NCBI GenBank assembly: GCA_963726335.1
Contig: CAVSCD010000004.1
Span: forward strand, 124,001-188,000
From: CAVSCD01 sp963726335
GTDB lineage: Bacteria; Acidobacteriota; Aminicenantia; Aminicenantales; UBA8522
Direction: 5' to 3'
Length of the DNA stretch: 64,000 nt
In this document: positions 17,892 to 27,413 of the stretch, piece by piece
Numbering within the stretch: position 1 is the stretch's first letter
Layout of the letters: each line of letters starts with the position of its first letter
Program-made: the position numbers and the translations under genes
Notes under the pieces: model-generated
What the model was told of the DNA's origin: nothing
Database searches by the model: none
The model's input: only the letters and a program-made list of their open reading frames with translations

Positions 17892-17919
17892 TTGACACGG
17901 CTGACGGTCTGGATATACT
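17892..17919 (+). promoter_or_regulatory. Candidate promoter of the glycosidase-like lipoprotein gene
   Basis: A perfect TTGACA (17892-17897) and TATACT (17914-17919) with a 16-base spacer, about 85 nt upstream of the ATG at 18005. Confidence 0.6.
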
Positions 17920-18004
17920 CCCTCTTGATGTCATCCGGTTCGCGGACAACGATCCTGACTATCCGGCGGGGCGCCCGCGGGCTCCAAGGTCAAGGAGAGT
18001 CGAC

Positions 18005-20707
18005 ATGAAGAACATGCGCCCGGCATTTCCGGTTGCCGTCGCCATCGCGTTGGCGGCCGGTATGATCGTCTTTCTGGCCGGCTGCGGTCCTTCGCCTTCG
18101 GGAAGGGAAGGGGCGGCCGCCGACGGGGCGACGGTTCAGCATTCCTTCGTCATTCAGAACACAGACCAAGAGCTCCGGCTCGACGGCCGGCTGGCCGAGG
18201 CGTTCTGGAAAAACGCGGACCGGCTCGGCGGTTTCCGCGTCGATTCCGACCCCGGCCGCGTCCCGCCGGTCAATACCGAAGTCCTGCTGGCCTTCGGCGG
18301 GGAAGCGCTTTATGCGGCGTTCGTCCTGGAAGTGCCCCGGAAAACGGACGCTTCGGCGGCGGGCGACATCTGCGAGATATCGATCTTCTCACGGCCCGAA
18401 ACGCCGTTCTATTCGCCGTATCTCCAGCGGCTTGACTACATGAACGCCAACGAGGCCGTCCGCACGATGCGGCGCTTCGAGGTTACGGCCGCGAACGAAC
18501 GGCGCCAGGCCAATGTCTACAAGGTCGGTCCGCACACCTCCTACATCATTGATTATGAGTGGAAATCGGGCTGGCAGACGGCAGCCTACGCAAAGAAGGG
18601 TTCGGTCGTGATCGAGGCCTCGATCCCCTGGGCCGACATCGGCGGGCTTCCCCGGCCGGGCCACACGTTCAGGGTCAACCTCGTCCGGACGCGCCAAACG
18701 CCCGAGGGTGCCAAGGAAGGGGATTGGTTCAACTGGTGCTCGGGACCCAGTATTCCGGTCAAGCCCTGGGCCTCCGAGAACTTCATTCAGGAATACCCGA
18801 CGATCTTCGCCACGGCCCGGATCGAGGACAGCCGGGCCGTTCTCAGCCGGTTCGCCGAGACCGAGGACCCGTGGCGTGTGCCGCGGCCGGAGACGGAGTA
18901 CGAAAAGGTCCTGACCGGCCGTCCAGACCCGGCCCGGATGACGCATTTTTACCTGGGGCTGGCGGGCTTCCTGCTCCCGGAGAGCATCAAGAAACTCTAT
19001 GACCAGAAAACGTGGGCGGCCGAGGAAGCCAACATGCTGGCCGAGTTCGGCGAGGCGGGCGTCAACGGGCCTTTCCTGCCGGCGTTCTTGGAGAAAGGCG
19101 GCCTGGAGAGAGTGGAGGAACTTCATAAAAAATACGGCATGACCTTCAGTTTCCACGGCTACGCCAACGGCAAACAGGCGGCCAAGGATGGCGCCACGAT
19201 CCTGACGCCGGGCGGCGCCGCCGCCTTCTTCGATCCGGCCTATATCCGGCTCAAGAACAAGATGCTCGAGGATTTCCTGGGGAAGCACGGCAAGGCGACA
19301 TGGCTGGCGGATGTCTGGGGCCAGGACGAGCCCTTTAACCAAATCTCGACCATCCTCCAGCCGGGAACCCATGCCCGCGTCGACGCCGAGCTCAAGAAAG
19401 CCTACGGGGTCGGACTGGGGGTTCCCGAAGGCATCGCCGGCGCCGCTTACCAGGACCAGCCGGTCCACGCCGACAGCCGGGTGCTTCCCGACCGGCCGAC
19501 GGCGCTCTCCCGGATCGCCATGTTCCGCTGGATGAACAAGACGTACTCGGAAGTCGCCCGGGGCGAATACGCGATCGTCCGGCGCCTGGCTCCCGGAAAG
19601 CCCTACCAGGCCTTCAACCGGAACGCCGTGGCGGACATGGATTTCCTCGACCAGGCCTTGCTTTGGGACGCTACGGATTATTTCTCCGCCGATCCGTATC
19701 CTTCGTTCTGCATTTATGTCTATGGGCCCGCCCGCTCCAGATATCATGTCGGGTTCACCTCCAAGCTCGTCACCGACCTCGCCGCCGGCAAACCGACCCA
19801 GATGATCGTCCAGGGCTGCGAGATGATCCAGCGCCTGTCCACGGTCGAGAACGTCCGCGAGTGGGCGAGCCAGGCGGCCAAGGCCGGCGTATCCAAGCTC
19901 GACTGGTGGGGGACGCCGCGGCTCGACAGGCCCGAGCTCTATCGCGAAATGATGCGGCTGAACAGGCTCTGGAAGCCGCTGCCCGCTCTCGACCTGCCGA
20001 AAACGTCCGACATCGCCGTTCTCTTCAGCGACGACGCCCGGGCCGGCGCGGGAGACGAGGGCTTACAAGCCCATTATAGCCTCCATGCCATCCTCGGCGA
20101 GCGCCTGGGGGCCTGGTACACCTTCTTGAGCGAGAACCACATTCGAAAGGGGCTGCACTCGCTCGACGGCAAAAAACTCCTCATCGCCCCCCAGCTCGGG
20201 TTTATCTCCCGGCCCTTCGCCGAGGACGTCCTGCGCAGGGTGACAGACGGGGCCGTGCTCGTCGTCCTGGACCCCGACGCCATCGATTACGATATTGAAA
20301 CAGGTTCACTCGATGGACTCAGGAAAGACATTTTGGGAATGGGGATGGGCTCAAAGAGGGCCGCCGGCATGCTCCTGCCGACGGCCGCAACGACGGCCAG
20401 ATTCCACCTCGACAAGCCGCTGCCGCTCCGGCCCATCCCGATCGTCGGCGACACTCTGAATGCCAGGACGCTCGAGCCGCCGGCCGGGGCGAAGATCCTG
20501 TTCACCTATGAAGACGGGACCCCCGCGGCCTATTCCCGGAAAGTGGGCAACGGCGAGGTGGTTTTCTTCGGAGCCATGCCTTTTTGGGACAGCGAGCTGG
20601 CCGTCGAGCCGGCCGGCTGGGACACGCTTTTTGCCGCGCTCATCGACGAGGCCGGCATCGCCCGGGATCTGCCTGTCTGGAGGTTCCAGTTCCCGCCGGC
20701 TAAATGA
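18005..20707 (+). CDS. Lipoprotein with CBM9-like domain and GH42-like barrel
   Basis: A protein of 900 residues with a lipoprotein signal (lipobox LAGC near residue 27). Residues about 45-270 resemble the CBM9/DOMON-like carbohydrate-binding family (LDGRLAEAFWKNA, then WADIGG). From about 310 a TIM-barrel glycosidase-like region follows; WGQDEPFNQ looks like a clan-A acid/base segment and LDWWGTPRLDRPE a later barrel strand. The final 230 residues look like the glutamine-amidotransferase-like trimerisation domain of GH42 enzymes. The substrate is unknown. AAGGAGAG lies five bases before the start. It is convergent, with 8 bp overlap, with the GH172 gene, which suggests joint glycan processing. 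Confidence 0.75.
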   Translation: MKNMRPAFPVAVAIALAAGMIVFLAGCGPSPSGREGAAADGATVQHSFVIQNTDQELRLDGRLAEAFWKNADRLGGFRVDSDPGRVPPVNTEVLLAFGGEALYAAFVLEVPRKTDASAAGDICEISIFSRPETPFYSPYLQRLDYMNANEAVRTMRRFEVTAANERRQANVYKVGPHTSYIIDYEWKSGWQTAAYAKKGSVVIEASIPWADIGGLPRPGHTFRVNLVRTRQTPEGAKEGDWFNWCSGPSIPVKPWASENFIQEYPTIFATARIEDSRAVLSRFAETEDPWRVPRPETEYEKVLTGRPDPARMTHFYLGLAGFLLPESIKKLYDQKTWAAEEANMLAEFGEAGVNGPFLPAFLEKGGLERVEELHKKYGMTFSFHGYANGKQAAKDGATILTPGGAAAFFDPAYIRLKNKMLEDFLGKHGKATWLADVWGQDEPFNQISTILQPGTHARVDAELKKAYGVGLGVPEGIAGAAYQDQPVHADSRVLPDRPTALSRIAMFRWMNKTYSEVARGEYAIVRRLAPGKPYQAFNRNAVADMDFLDQALLWDATDYFSADPYPSFCIYVYGPARSRYHVGFTSKLVTDLAAGKPTQMIVQGCEMIQRLSTVENVREWASQAAKAGVSKLDWWGTPRLDRPELYREMMRLNRLWKPLPALDLPKTSDIAVLFSDDARAGAGDEGLQAHYSLHAILGERLGAWYTFLSENHIRKGLHSLDGKKLLIAPQLGFISRPFAEDVLRRVTDGAVLVVLDPDAIDYDIETGSLDGLRKDILGMGMGSKRAAGMLLPTAATTARFHLDKPLPLRPIPIVGDTLNARTLEPPAGAKILFTYEDGTPAAYSRKVGNGEVVFFGAMPFWDSELAVEPAGWDTLFAALIDEAGIARDLPVWRFQFPPAK

Positions 20708-21860
20708 TCTCCAGGGAGTCCTTATCAGGGAGCTTCGGGAACGCGGCGTGCGGCTCCTGCTGGTACCAATAGGCCACCGACGAGATGTCGTCCTCCAAGG
20801 GCAGGTATCGGCCGCCCGAGCGCCAGCCCAGGGCTTGGATCGTTACCTTCAGGTCCTTCTCGAACCGCACCGGGTCCATGATGTGCCAGCGGTAGAGCCC
20901 GAAACGCTGCTGGACCTGGTAGTGTCCGTCACCCCTGATCACTTGGGCCAGTCCGCTGTATGGCGTCGTGTGCTCGGTGTACTGGACGGTGCCGTCGGGC
21001 CGCTTGCTGTCGAAGTCGTAGCTCCCGCAGAAATAATCTTCGGTTCCCGTGCCGCAGATGGTCGGGAATTCCCTGTCGCCGTCGAGGAAAAACTTGATCT
21101 CGCCCTCGCCCCACCAGCCGTTGTTGTTAACACCCCAGGCCATGTAGGTGCCGACAAAATGCCCCCAACCCTTGACCCCGTCGAGGATCGTGTAAACGTC
21201 TTTGTAGGGCAGGGGATTGACCCGCCGAAACTGGGCGTGAAAATAGGCTGCGTCCTCGGGGACGTCGGTCAGGGTGTAGTTGATCTGGTAATAGACCGTG
21301 AAATTCTCTTCGGCGATGTTCTCCAGCGTGATCCTGAACCCTTTCCGGAAAGGCATGGGCCAGTAGCTGTTAAACGCCCGCCCGGGGTTGACGCAGACGG
21401 CGAGGGAGGAGATCTGGGCGTATTCGCCCCAGCCGCAGGCGAAGAAATCGCCCACCGGGCATTCGACCGACGGCTCGGTCTCGCCGTCCCAGTAGAAGCG
21501 GATGATGGCGAACCGCCAGGTGCCGGAAGGCGTTAGCCAGATCTGCTGGATGGCCCCCGACCCGGTGACTTCAGCCATGACGAACGTTTGCTTGGGTTTG
21601 ATGACCACATAGGGCGAAACCTTCCAGCCCTGGCCGAGGTCCCGGGAGGCCTTCAGGGCCGCTCCGTCAACGGACATCCCGGCCTTGCCCTTTTCTCCTG
21701 TGAAATTCTCGGGGCTGATCGACCGGGTCCGGGCGAGGGACAGCCGGTTCAGGTTGCCCAGATTAAGGAACAACCCGTCGAAAGCCTGCTTCTCTTCCGC
21801 ATAGGCGAACGCCGCCACGAGCAGAAGCGCGACGATAAATTTCAACCGTCTTGGATTCAT
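20700..21860 (-). CDS. GH172 (DUF2961) family glycoside hydrolase, secreted
   Basis: A protein of 386 residues with a signal peptide (FIVALLLVAAFAYA). The DUF2961 core is clear: two double-psi barrel-type halves, WWGEGEIKFFLDGD and ICGTGTEDYFCGS. In characterised GH172 enzymes, which act on difructose dianhydride or alpha-D-arabinofuranosides, two Glu in these two motifs are the acid/base and nucleophile; both are present. The start has AAGGAGG five bases upstream. Length is on the short side of the family and the protein is exported. The exact glycan is not predictable. Confidence 0.87.
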   Translation of the reverse strand: MNPRRLKFIVALLLVAAFAYAEEKQAFDGLFLNLGNLNRLSLARTRSISPENFTGEKGKAGMSVDGAALKASRDLGQGWKVSPYVVIKPKQTFVMAEVTGSGAIQQIWLTPSGTWRFAIIRFYWDGETEPSVECPVGDFFACGWGEYAQISSLAVCVNPGRAFNSYWPMPFRKGFRITLENIAEENFTVYYQINYTLTDVPEDAAYFHAQFRRVNPLPYKDVYTILDGVKGWGHFVGTYMAWGVNNNGWWGEGEIKFFLDGDREFPTICGTGTEDYFCGSYDFDSKRPDGTVQYTEHTTPYSGLAQVIRGDGHYQVQQRFGLYRWHIMDPVRFEKDLKVTIQALGWRSGGRYLPLEDDISSVAYWYQQEPHAAFPKLPDKDSLEII

Positions 21861-21976
21861 GAGGCCTCCTTCTGATATGGATGACGAACGCCACGTTTAT
21901 AGGGGCTTTCGCGGCGCGATGTCAAGGGGACGCCGTCGCTCCGCGAGCGCCTCCTTGGCCATACTCGTTCGGGCAC

Positions 21977-22006
21977 TTGCTTTATCGCCCGGCTTGAAAC
22001 CATAAT
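21977..22006 (+). promoter_or_regulatory. Candidate promoter of the acyl-CoA dehydratase activase
   Basis: TTGCTT (21977-21982) and CATAAT (22001-22006) with an 18-base spacer, 32 nt before the GTG start at 22039. No strong Shine-Dalgarno sequence lies between. Confidence 0.35.
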
Positions 22007-22038
22007 GAACTCATGCCAGGCGCTCTCGGGTTCGTTCC

Positions 22039-25000
22039 GTGGATCTGAAAGACGATCTTAAGGTCGGCCTTGATATCGGCGCCGTCAGCATCGGGATGGC
22101 CGTTCTCTCCGGCAACAGCCTGGTCGCCAAGGACTACCGCTTCCACCATGGGGACATCAAGGGGACTTTGGCCGATATGTTGGCTCGATCCGGCATCCCC
22201 AGGGCGCGGCTGGCCCTGACCGGCCGCGGCGCCCGGGTTTTCCCCGGTGTTCAGAGGGTCCACGATGTCGTGGCGGCCGTCGAAGGCGCCCGCTGGGCCG
22301 CCGCGCGGCCGCCTTCTGCGATCCTGCTCGTGGGTGGAGAGACGGTGATGCTCATCCGGCTCAACGCCGACGGTTCTTACGCCGCCCACGAGATCAACAC
22401 CGACTGCGCTTCGGGAACGGGCGTCTTCCTCGACCAGCAGGCCGCCCGCCTGGGGCTGAGCGTCGAGGAGCTGTCGACCCTGGCCGCTGAGTTCGGGGGT
22501 GTGCCTCCGGCGATCGCCACGCGCTGCGCCGTGTTCGCCAAGACCGACCTCGTCCACAGCCAGCAGCGGGGCCACTCGATGGCGGCCATCGCCGCCGGTC
22601 TCGGCGACGGCGTCGCCCGCAGCCTGGCCGATGCCCTCATCAAGGACGGATCGTCGCTGGGCCATCTGGTGATGGCGGGGGGGGTGGCGCTGAACCGCCG
22701 GCTGGCGGCGGCGCTCGAAAAGATCTTGGGGAAAAAAGTGGAGGTCTTGCGGTCTGCCGAAGTCGTGCCCGCCATCGGCGCGGCGGCCTTGGCCGGGGAC
22801 TGCGTCGAGCTCGATCAGCTGCGCATGGCGAGCGGTCATACGTCCGGCCGGGCGGCGCCCCTCAATCCCGCGCTGGTGCTGGAGAAATCCGACTATCCCC
22901 GGTTTGACGATTCGCGGCTCCGCCGTGAAGGCGACGTCGAGATCGCGCTCTATGAAAACCTCGTCCCCGGCCGGACCTACCCTGTTTATCTTGGCCTGGA
23001 CATCGGCTCAACGAGCACCAAGCTCGCCCTGAGCGCGGACGGCAAAGTGTTGCTCGGACTTTATACCTACACCCGGTCCGAAGCGGTCCAGGCCGTGCAG
23101 CGGCTGTTCAAGGCGCTGCTGCGGCTCGCGGCCCGGCTCCAGGTTAGATTCGAGTGCCGGGGCGCGGGGACAACAGGATCTGGACGGCACCTTATCGGCC
23201 GGCTCCTCCACGCCGACCTGATCATCAACGAGATCTCCGCCCACGCGAAGGCCGCCTGCTCGCTTGACCCGGCAGTGGACACCATCATCGAAATCGGCGG
23301 GCAGGATTCGAAATTCATCCGGGTGCAGGACGGCGCCGTTGTGCAGGCCATCATGAATTATGTCTGTGCCGCCGGCACGGGGTCGTTCATTGAAGAGCAG
23401 GCCGCCCGGCTCGGGGTGGCCCTGGATGATTATGCAGGACTCGCCATGGGACGAAGGGGTCCTGTCATCTCGGACCGCTGCACAGTCCACATGGAGAGGG
23501 ACCTGAGCCGGCTTCTGGCCGAAGGCTGGCCCAAGGAGGAGCTCCTCGCTTCGGTCCTTCACTCCGTCCGGGATAACTACATGATGAGGGTCGTCGGCCA
23601 GGCCAAGATCGGCTCCAGGATCTGCTTCCAAGGGGCGACGGGCAGGAACAAGGCTCTCGTCGCGGCCTTCGAGGTGGCCCTCGGCCGGCCGATCAGGGTT
23701 TCGCCGCACTGCCATCTGGCCGGGGCGATCGGGGTTTGCCTCGAGCTTCAGGACTCCCCTCCGAAAACAACGACTTTTGCGGGCTGGGGTTTTGCGGCGG
23801 CTGACGTCAGCCAGCGGAGCGAGGAATGCCGCCTCTGCCGGAACCGGTGCACAATCACGGTGGTCGGCGCCGGGAGCGAGCGCGCCGCCTGGGGATTCCA
23901 ATGCGGCCGGGAATACGAGGACACGGCCTATAAGGAAAAAGGCCTGCCATTCGAGCCGGTCCGGAAGACGTTCGGCAGGATCCTCCGTCCTGACCTTGGA
24001 GTTCGCGCCGCAGGGCCGCTCCGTCCCCAAAAGATCGGCCTTCCCAACGCCCTTCCCATGGCCGAGTTTCTGCCGCTCTGGGAGGACTTCTTCTTGAGGC
24101 TTGGGTTCCGCGCCCTTGTTTCCCCACAGGAGAAGGACCTTCTCCAGAAGGGCAAGATGGCCGCTCAGGCGGAATTCTGCTCACCCATACTCCTCGCCCA
24201 CGGTCACGTCGGCTGGCTCCTGGAGAACGGGGCCGATTTTGTTTTTTTCCCCATCCTGCTCCAAGGGCAACGTGCGGAAGACGATACGGGACGGAACTAT
24301 TATTGTTTCTATACTTTGCATATGCCCGTCCTGCTCCGGAACTTGGCTGCGGGGAAAGGCGACCGTCGGATTCTTGATCCCGTGGTCGATTTCGGATCCG
24401 GCGTCGAGAAGATCTGCCGGGCGCTATTTTCGTCCCTGGGCAAGCCGCTCGGCCTGTCCCGGGCCGGAATCAGGGATGCCTTCACCAGAAGTTGGGAGAC
24501 CTTTCTCGAGAGGCGGCGGGCGCTCGAGGCCTATGGCCGGAGTCTTCTGGAAATGCTCGAAGAAGACGATGCCATGGCCGTTGTCCTCCTGGGGCGCCCC
24601 TACAACCTGCTGGACCCCACGCTCAATCAAGGCATTCCGGAGATGATCGAGCAGCGCGGCTTCCGGGTACTGACCCAGGATATGCTGGGCCCGGACCTGC
24701 CGGGGGCAGGCGTCGCCCCAGGGCTCCGCGACCAGGTCCACTGGCATTACGGCAAGCTGATCCTCCGGGCCGTCGATGCCATCCTGGCCAATCCCCGGCT
24801 TTTCCCCGTCTATCTGACCAATTTTCGCTGCAGCCCCGATTCCTTCCTGATGACCTATTTCCGGGAGCTCATGGAATCCGGCGGCAAGCCGTATCTCGTC
24901 CTCCAGCTCGACGAGTTGAGCTCTGAAGTGGGCTATCAGACGCGCGTCGAGGCCGGGCTCGAATCGTTCCGGAATTGGCGACCCCGGCCGGCGCCCGCGC

Positions 25001-26229
25001 GTCAGGCGTTCGGGTACGTCCCGTTGACCCGGGATAGGACCTGGATCCTGCCGCACCTCGACGACAGCGCGGTCCCGCTCGCCCAGGCCGCCCTCAGGCG
25101 TCTTGGATACGAGGCCGTTATCTCCGAGGAGACGCCCGAGACCATCGTCCAAGGCTTGAAGCTGGTGGGCGGAGGAGAGTGCGTTCCCACGGGCGCCATC
25201 CTGGGTTCCGTCCTCGAGACTGTCAGGAAGCACGGACTCCGGCCGGAGCGGACGGCGGCGCTCGTGCCCTCATCCGTTGTCAGCTGCAACTTTCTCCAGA
25301 TTCCCTTGGCCCTGCAAATCGGGCTCAAAAAGGCGGGGCTCGAGGACCTGAAGGTTTTCACCACAGGTATGACCGGTCAGAGACTTCCGCGGGAGCTCGA
25401 GCTCCTGCTCCTCCAAATCTATATGGCTTCAGGGCTCATCAACAGGATCACGGCCAGGATCCGTCCCTACGAGGCGACAAGCGGGGACACCGATGAAGTC
25501 CGCAGGTCAGGTCTCGAGCGGCTTTGCCGGGCGATCATGGACCGGCGAAGCCTCCTGGAATCCTTCTCCGAGGTCGTCCGGGATTTCGGCTCCGTCAGTC
25601 GAGTGCGGAACGAAGTCCGCCGGCCCCGGCTGGCCATCATGGGAGACCTGTACGTCGTCGACAATCCGACCTTTAATCATGACGTCGAGAGGGCTATCGA
25701 ACGGGCCGGAGGGGAAGCCATTCCGGCGTCGTTCATGGAGATCAACGATTTCAACGCCTTGAACAAGATCGACAAGCGCTTGAAGGAGGGGGACTACAGG
25801 GGCGCGGCCGAAGCGAGAGGCATGAGCATTTTTTTCAAATACCACGAGTGGCGTTTCCGGGCCGAGACGCGCACCATCCTGGGGGATGGCCACGGGAGTA
25901 TGAGCGGGCGGATCATGAGAGAAGTGAGAAGGCTGGGCATCCCCCCGGAACTCGAGGGGGAGACGGCCCAGAACGTGTTCAAAATCCTGCATTCCCTGCG
26001 GCATCTCCGTCCCGACGCCTTCGTTCATATCAACCCGCTCTTCTGCTGTCCGGGCGTCGTCAGCACGGCCCTGTTCCGCCGTCTCGAGGAGCGAACGGGG
26101 GTGCCCTGCATCCATCTTTTCTATGACGGGATCCACAACCCGAACGACGACCTGGAGCCGCACATCCACTACCTCATCCAGAGACTGCGGGAAGCCGGCG
26201 GGGCGGAGAGGCCGGCTGCGATCTTTTGA
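22039..26229 (+). CDS. Giant acyl-CoA dehydratase activase-related protein
   Basis: A protein of 1396 residues from the BadF/HgdC-type activase family fused to dehydratase-like parts. Two ASKHA ATPase domains occur in tandem: VGLDIGAVSIG near residue 8 and YLGLDIGSTSTKLAL near 320. Each has the cluster-ligand motifs (CASGTGVFL and TRCAVFAKTD; CAAGTGSFI and SDRCTVHMERD). A CRLCRNRC cluster near 600 and a DUF2229/HgdB-like C-terminal half follow. Activases donate low-potential electrons to 2-hydroxyacyl-CoA dehydratases or benzoyl-CoA reductases. No separate dehydratase subunits lie nearby, so its partner is unknown. The GTG start is the only frame-consistent start upstream. Confidence 0.87.
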   Translation: MDLKDDLKVGLDIGAVSIGMAVLSGNSLVAKDYRFHHGDIKGTLADMLARSGIPRARLALTGRGARVFPGVQRVHDVVAAVEGARWAAARPPSAILLVGGETVMLIRLNADGSYAAHEINTDCASGTGVFLDQQAARLGLSVEELSTLAAEFGGVPPAIATRCAVFAKTDLVHSQQRGHSMAAIAAGLGDGVARSLADALIKDGSSLGHLVMAGGVALNRRLAAALEKILGKKVEVLRSAEVVPAIGAAALAGDCVELDQLRMASGHTSGRAAPLNPALVLEKSDYPRFDDSRLRREGDVEIALYENLVPGRTYPVYLGLDIGSTSTKLALSADGKVLLGLYTYTRSEAVQAVQRLFKALLRLAARLQVRFECRGAGTTGSGRHLIGRLLHADLIINEISAHAKAACSLDPAVDTIIEIGGQDSKFIRVQDGAVVQAIMNYVCAAGTGSFIEEQAARLGVALDDYAGLAMGRRGPVISDRCTVHMERDLSRLLAEGWPKEELLASVLHSVRDNYMMRVVGQAKIGSRICFQGATGRNKALVAAFEVALGRPIRVSPHCHLAGAIGVCLELQDSPPKTTTFAGWGFAAADVSQRSEECRLCRNRCTITVVGAGSERAAWGFQCGREYEDTAYKEKGLPFEPVRKTFGRILRPDLGVRAAGPLRPQKIGLPNALPMAEFLPLWEDFFLRLGFRALVSPQEKDLLQKGKMAAQAEFCSPILLAHGHVGWLLENGADFVFFPILLQGQRAEDDTGRNYYCFYTLHMPVLLRNLAAGKGDRRILDPVVDFGSGVEKICRALFSSLGKPLGLSRAGIRDAFTRSWETFLERRRALEAYGRSLLEMLEEDDAMAVVLLGRPYNLLDPTLNQGIPEMIEQRGFRVLTQDMLGPDLPGAGVAPGLRDQVHWHYGKLILRAVDAILANPRLFPVYLTNFRCSPDSFLMTYFRELMESGGKPYLVLQLDELSSEVGYQTRVEAGLESFRNWRPRPAPARQAFGYVPLTRDRTWILPHLDDSAVPLAQAALRRLGYEAVISEETPETIVQGLKLVGGGECVPTGAILGSVLETVRKHGLRPERTAALVPSSVVSCNFLQIPLALQIGLKKAGLEDLKVFTTGMTGQRLPRELELLLLQIYMASGLINRITARIRPYEATSGDTDEVRRSGLERLCRAIMDRRSLLESFSEVVRDFGSVSRVRNEVRRPRLAIMGDLYVVDNPTFNHDVERAIERAGGEAIPASFMEINDFNALNKIDKRLKEGDYRGAAEARGMSIFFKYHEWRFRAETRTILGDGHGSMSGRIMREVRRLGIPPELEGETAQNVFKILHSLRHLRPDAFVHINPLFCCPGVVSTALFRRLEERTGVPCIHLFYDGIHNPNDDLEPHIHYLIQRLREAGGAERPAAIF

Positions 26230-26277
26230 CAGCCGGTCGCCCGCTGGTTTATTAAATTACCAGGAGCAAGACGGAAA

Positions 26278-27213
26278 ATGTCCGAACGCATGGTCATCGT
26301 CACCGGGGCGACAGGTTTCATCGGCCGGGCGGTCTGCCGGCGGCTGATCTTGAGCGGCTACGATATCGCGGTCTTGACAAGGGACAGGGATAAGGGCCAG
26401 CAGGTGTTCGGGGATCGGGCGCTCGTCGTCGAGTGGGACGGCAGGACAGCGACCGGCTGGCGGGAGTTGGCCTCGCGGGCCGAGGCGATCATCAACCTGG
26501 CTGGCGAGAATATCGGCGCCGGACGTTGGACGAAGGAGCGGAAGGAGCGGATCATCGACAGCCGCATCCGGGCAGGCAATGCCGTCGTCGAAGGATTGCG
26601 GCTGGCTTCGCCCAGGCCCAAGACCCTCATCCAGGCTTCGGCGGTCGGGTTTTATGGTCCGCGGGGCGACGAGGAGATCGAAGAGTCGTGCCCGTCCGGC
26701 GAGGGGTTCCTGGCCGAGGTCGTAAGGGCCTGGGAGGATTCCACGCGGGAGGCCGAGAGCCTGGGGGTGAGACGGGTCATTATCCGGTCGGGTCTCGTGC
26801 TCCACAAGGGCGGCGGCGTCCTGCCGCGGTTCATCCTGCCGTTCCGGTTCCTTGCGGGCGGAAAGCTCGGTTCGGGAAAGCAGTGGATTTCCTGGGTCCA
26901 CCGGGACGATGAGGTCGAGGCGATCCGTTTCCTTCTCCGGCGGCCGGACCTGGCCGGTGTCTTCAACGTGGCCGCGCCGGCGCCCGTCCGGATGAAAGAG
27001 TTCGTTCGCCTACTGGGAAGGGCGATGAAACGGCCGGCCCTGTTATCCGTTCCGTCCTTTGCACTGAGATGGATTTTCGGGGCGATGGCCGAAGAAACGA
27101 TCCTATCGGGGCAGAGGGTCGTCCCCAAGGCTTTGTTGCGTGAGGAATTCCGGTTCGACTATCCGGACCTCGAAAGCGCTCTGAGTCAGATCTTCCGGAA
27201 AGACGGAAACTAG
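26278..27213 (+). CDS. TIGR01777-family NAD-dependent epimerase (YfcH/SulA-like)
   Basis: An extended SDR of 311 residues. VTGATGFIGRAVCRRL is the dinucleotide-binding motif; NLAGENIGAGRW, SAVGFYGPRGDEEI and SWVHRDDEVEAI are hallmarks of the TIGR01777/YfcH group, and a DUF1731-like tail (PKALLREEFRFDYPDLESAL) closes the protein. The physiological substrate of the group is not established. The start has AGGAG 11 bases upstream. The stop codon is the edge of an inverted repeat (27213-27267). Confidence 0.92.
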   Translation: MSERMVIVTGATGFIGRAVCRRLILSGYDIAVLTRDRDKGQQVFGDRALVVEWDGRTATGWRELASRAEAIINLAGENIGAGRWTKERKERIIDSRIRAGNAVVEGLRLASPRPKTLIQASAVGFYGPRGDEEIEESCPSGEGFLAEVVRAWEDSTREAESLGVRRVIIRSGLVLHKGGGVLPRFILPFRFLAGGKLGSGKQWISWVHRDDEVEAIRFLLRRPDLAGVFNVAAPAPVRMKEFVRLLGRAMKRPALLSVPSFALRWIFGAMAEETILSGQRVVPKALLREEFRFDYPDLESALSQIFRKDGN

Positions 27214-27267
27214 TGGTGCGTCTCGCAAATAATTTGGCTTTATAAAAGAGCAACGAAGACGCACCAC
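27213..27267. repeat. Inverted repeat downstream of the epimerase gene
   Basis: GTGGTGCGTCT (27213-27223) pairs perfectly with AGACGCACCAC (27257-27267) around an AT-rich 33-base loop. The left arm begins on the last base of the epimerase stop codon. It may act as a transcription terminator or be an intergenic repeat. Confidence 0.65.
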
Positions 27268-27335
27268 CGCGGGGGAGTTTGAGGGGGACGGCGTCGTTCC
27301 CCTCAGGGGGTCAGTGGAGTGAAACGAAACGCCGA

Positions 27336-27356
27336 GGGGGGAGCTTGATTCCCCCC
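27336..27356. terminator. G/C-tract hairpin between convergent genes
   Basis: GGGGGGA (27336-27342) pairs with TCCCCCC (27350-27356) around a 7-base loop. No U-tract follows. It lies between two longer inverted repeats in the convergent gap of the epimerase and lysA. Confidence 0.35.
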
Positions 27357-27360
27357 TGGA

Positions 27361-27413
27361 AGTGTCCCGTCTATATACAGGACTTTGGAAAGGAACTTAC
27401 GAGACGGGACACT
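27361..27413. repeat. Inverted repeat downstream of lysA
   Basis: AGTGTCCCGTCT (27361-27372) pairs perfectly over 12 bp with AGACGGGACACT (27402-27413). The right arm overlaps the lysA stop codon (27412-27414). Together with 27213-27267 it brackets the 200-bp convergent gap, each repeat touching a stop codon. Confidence 0.65.
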
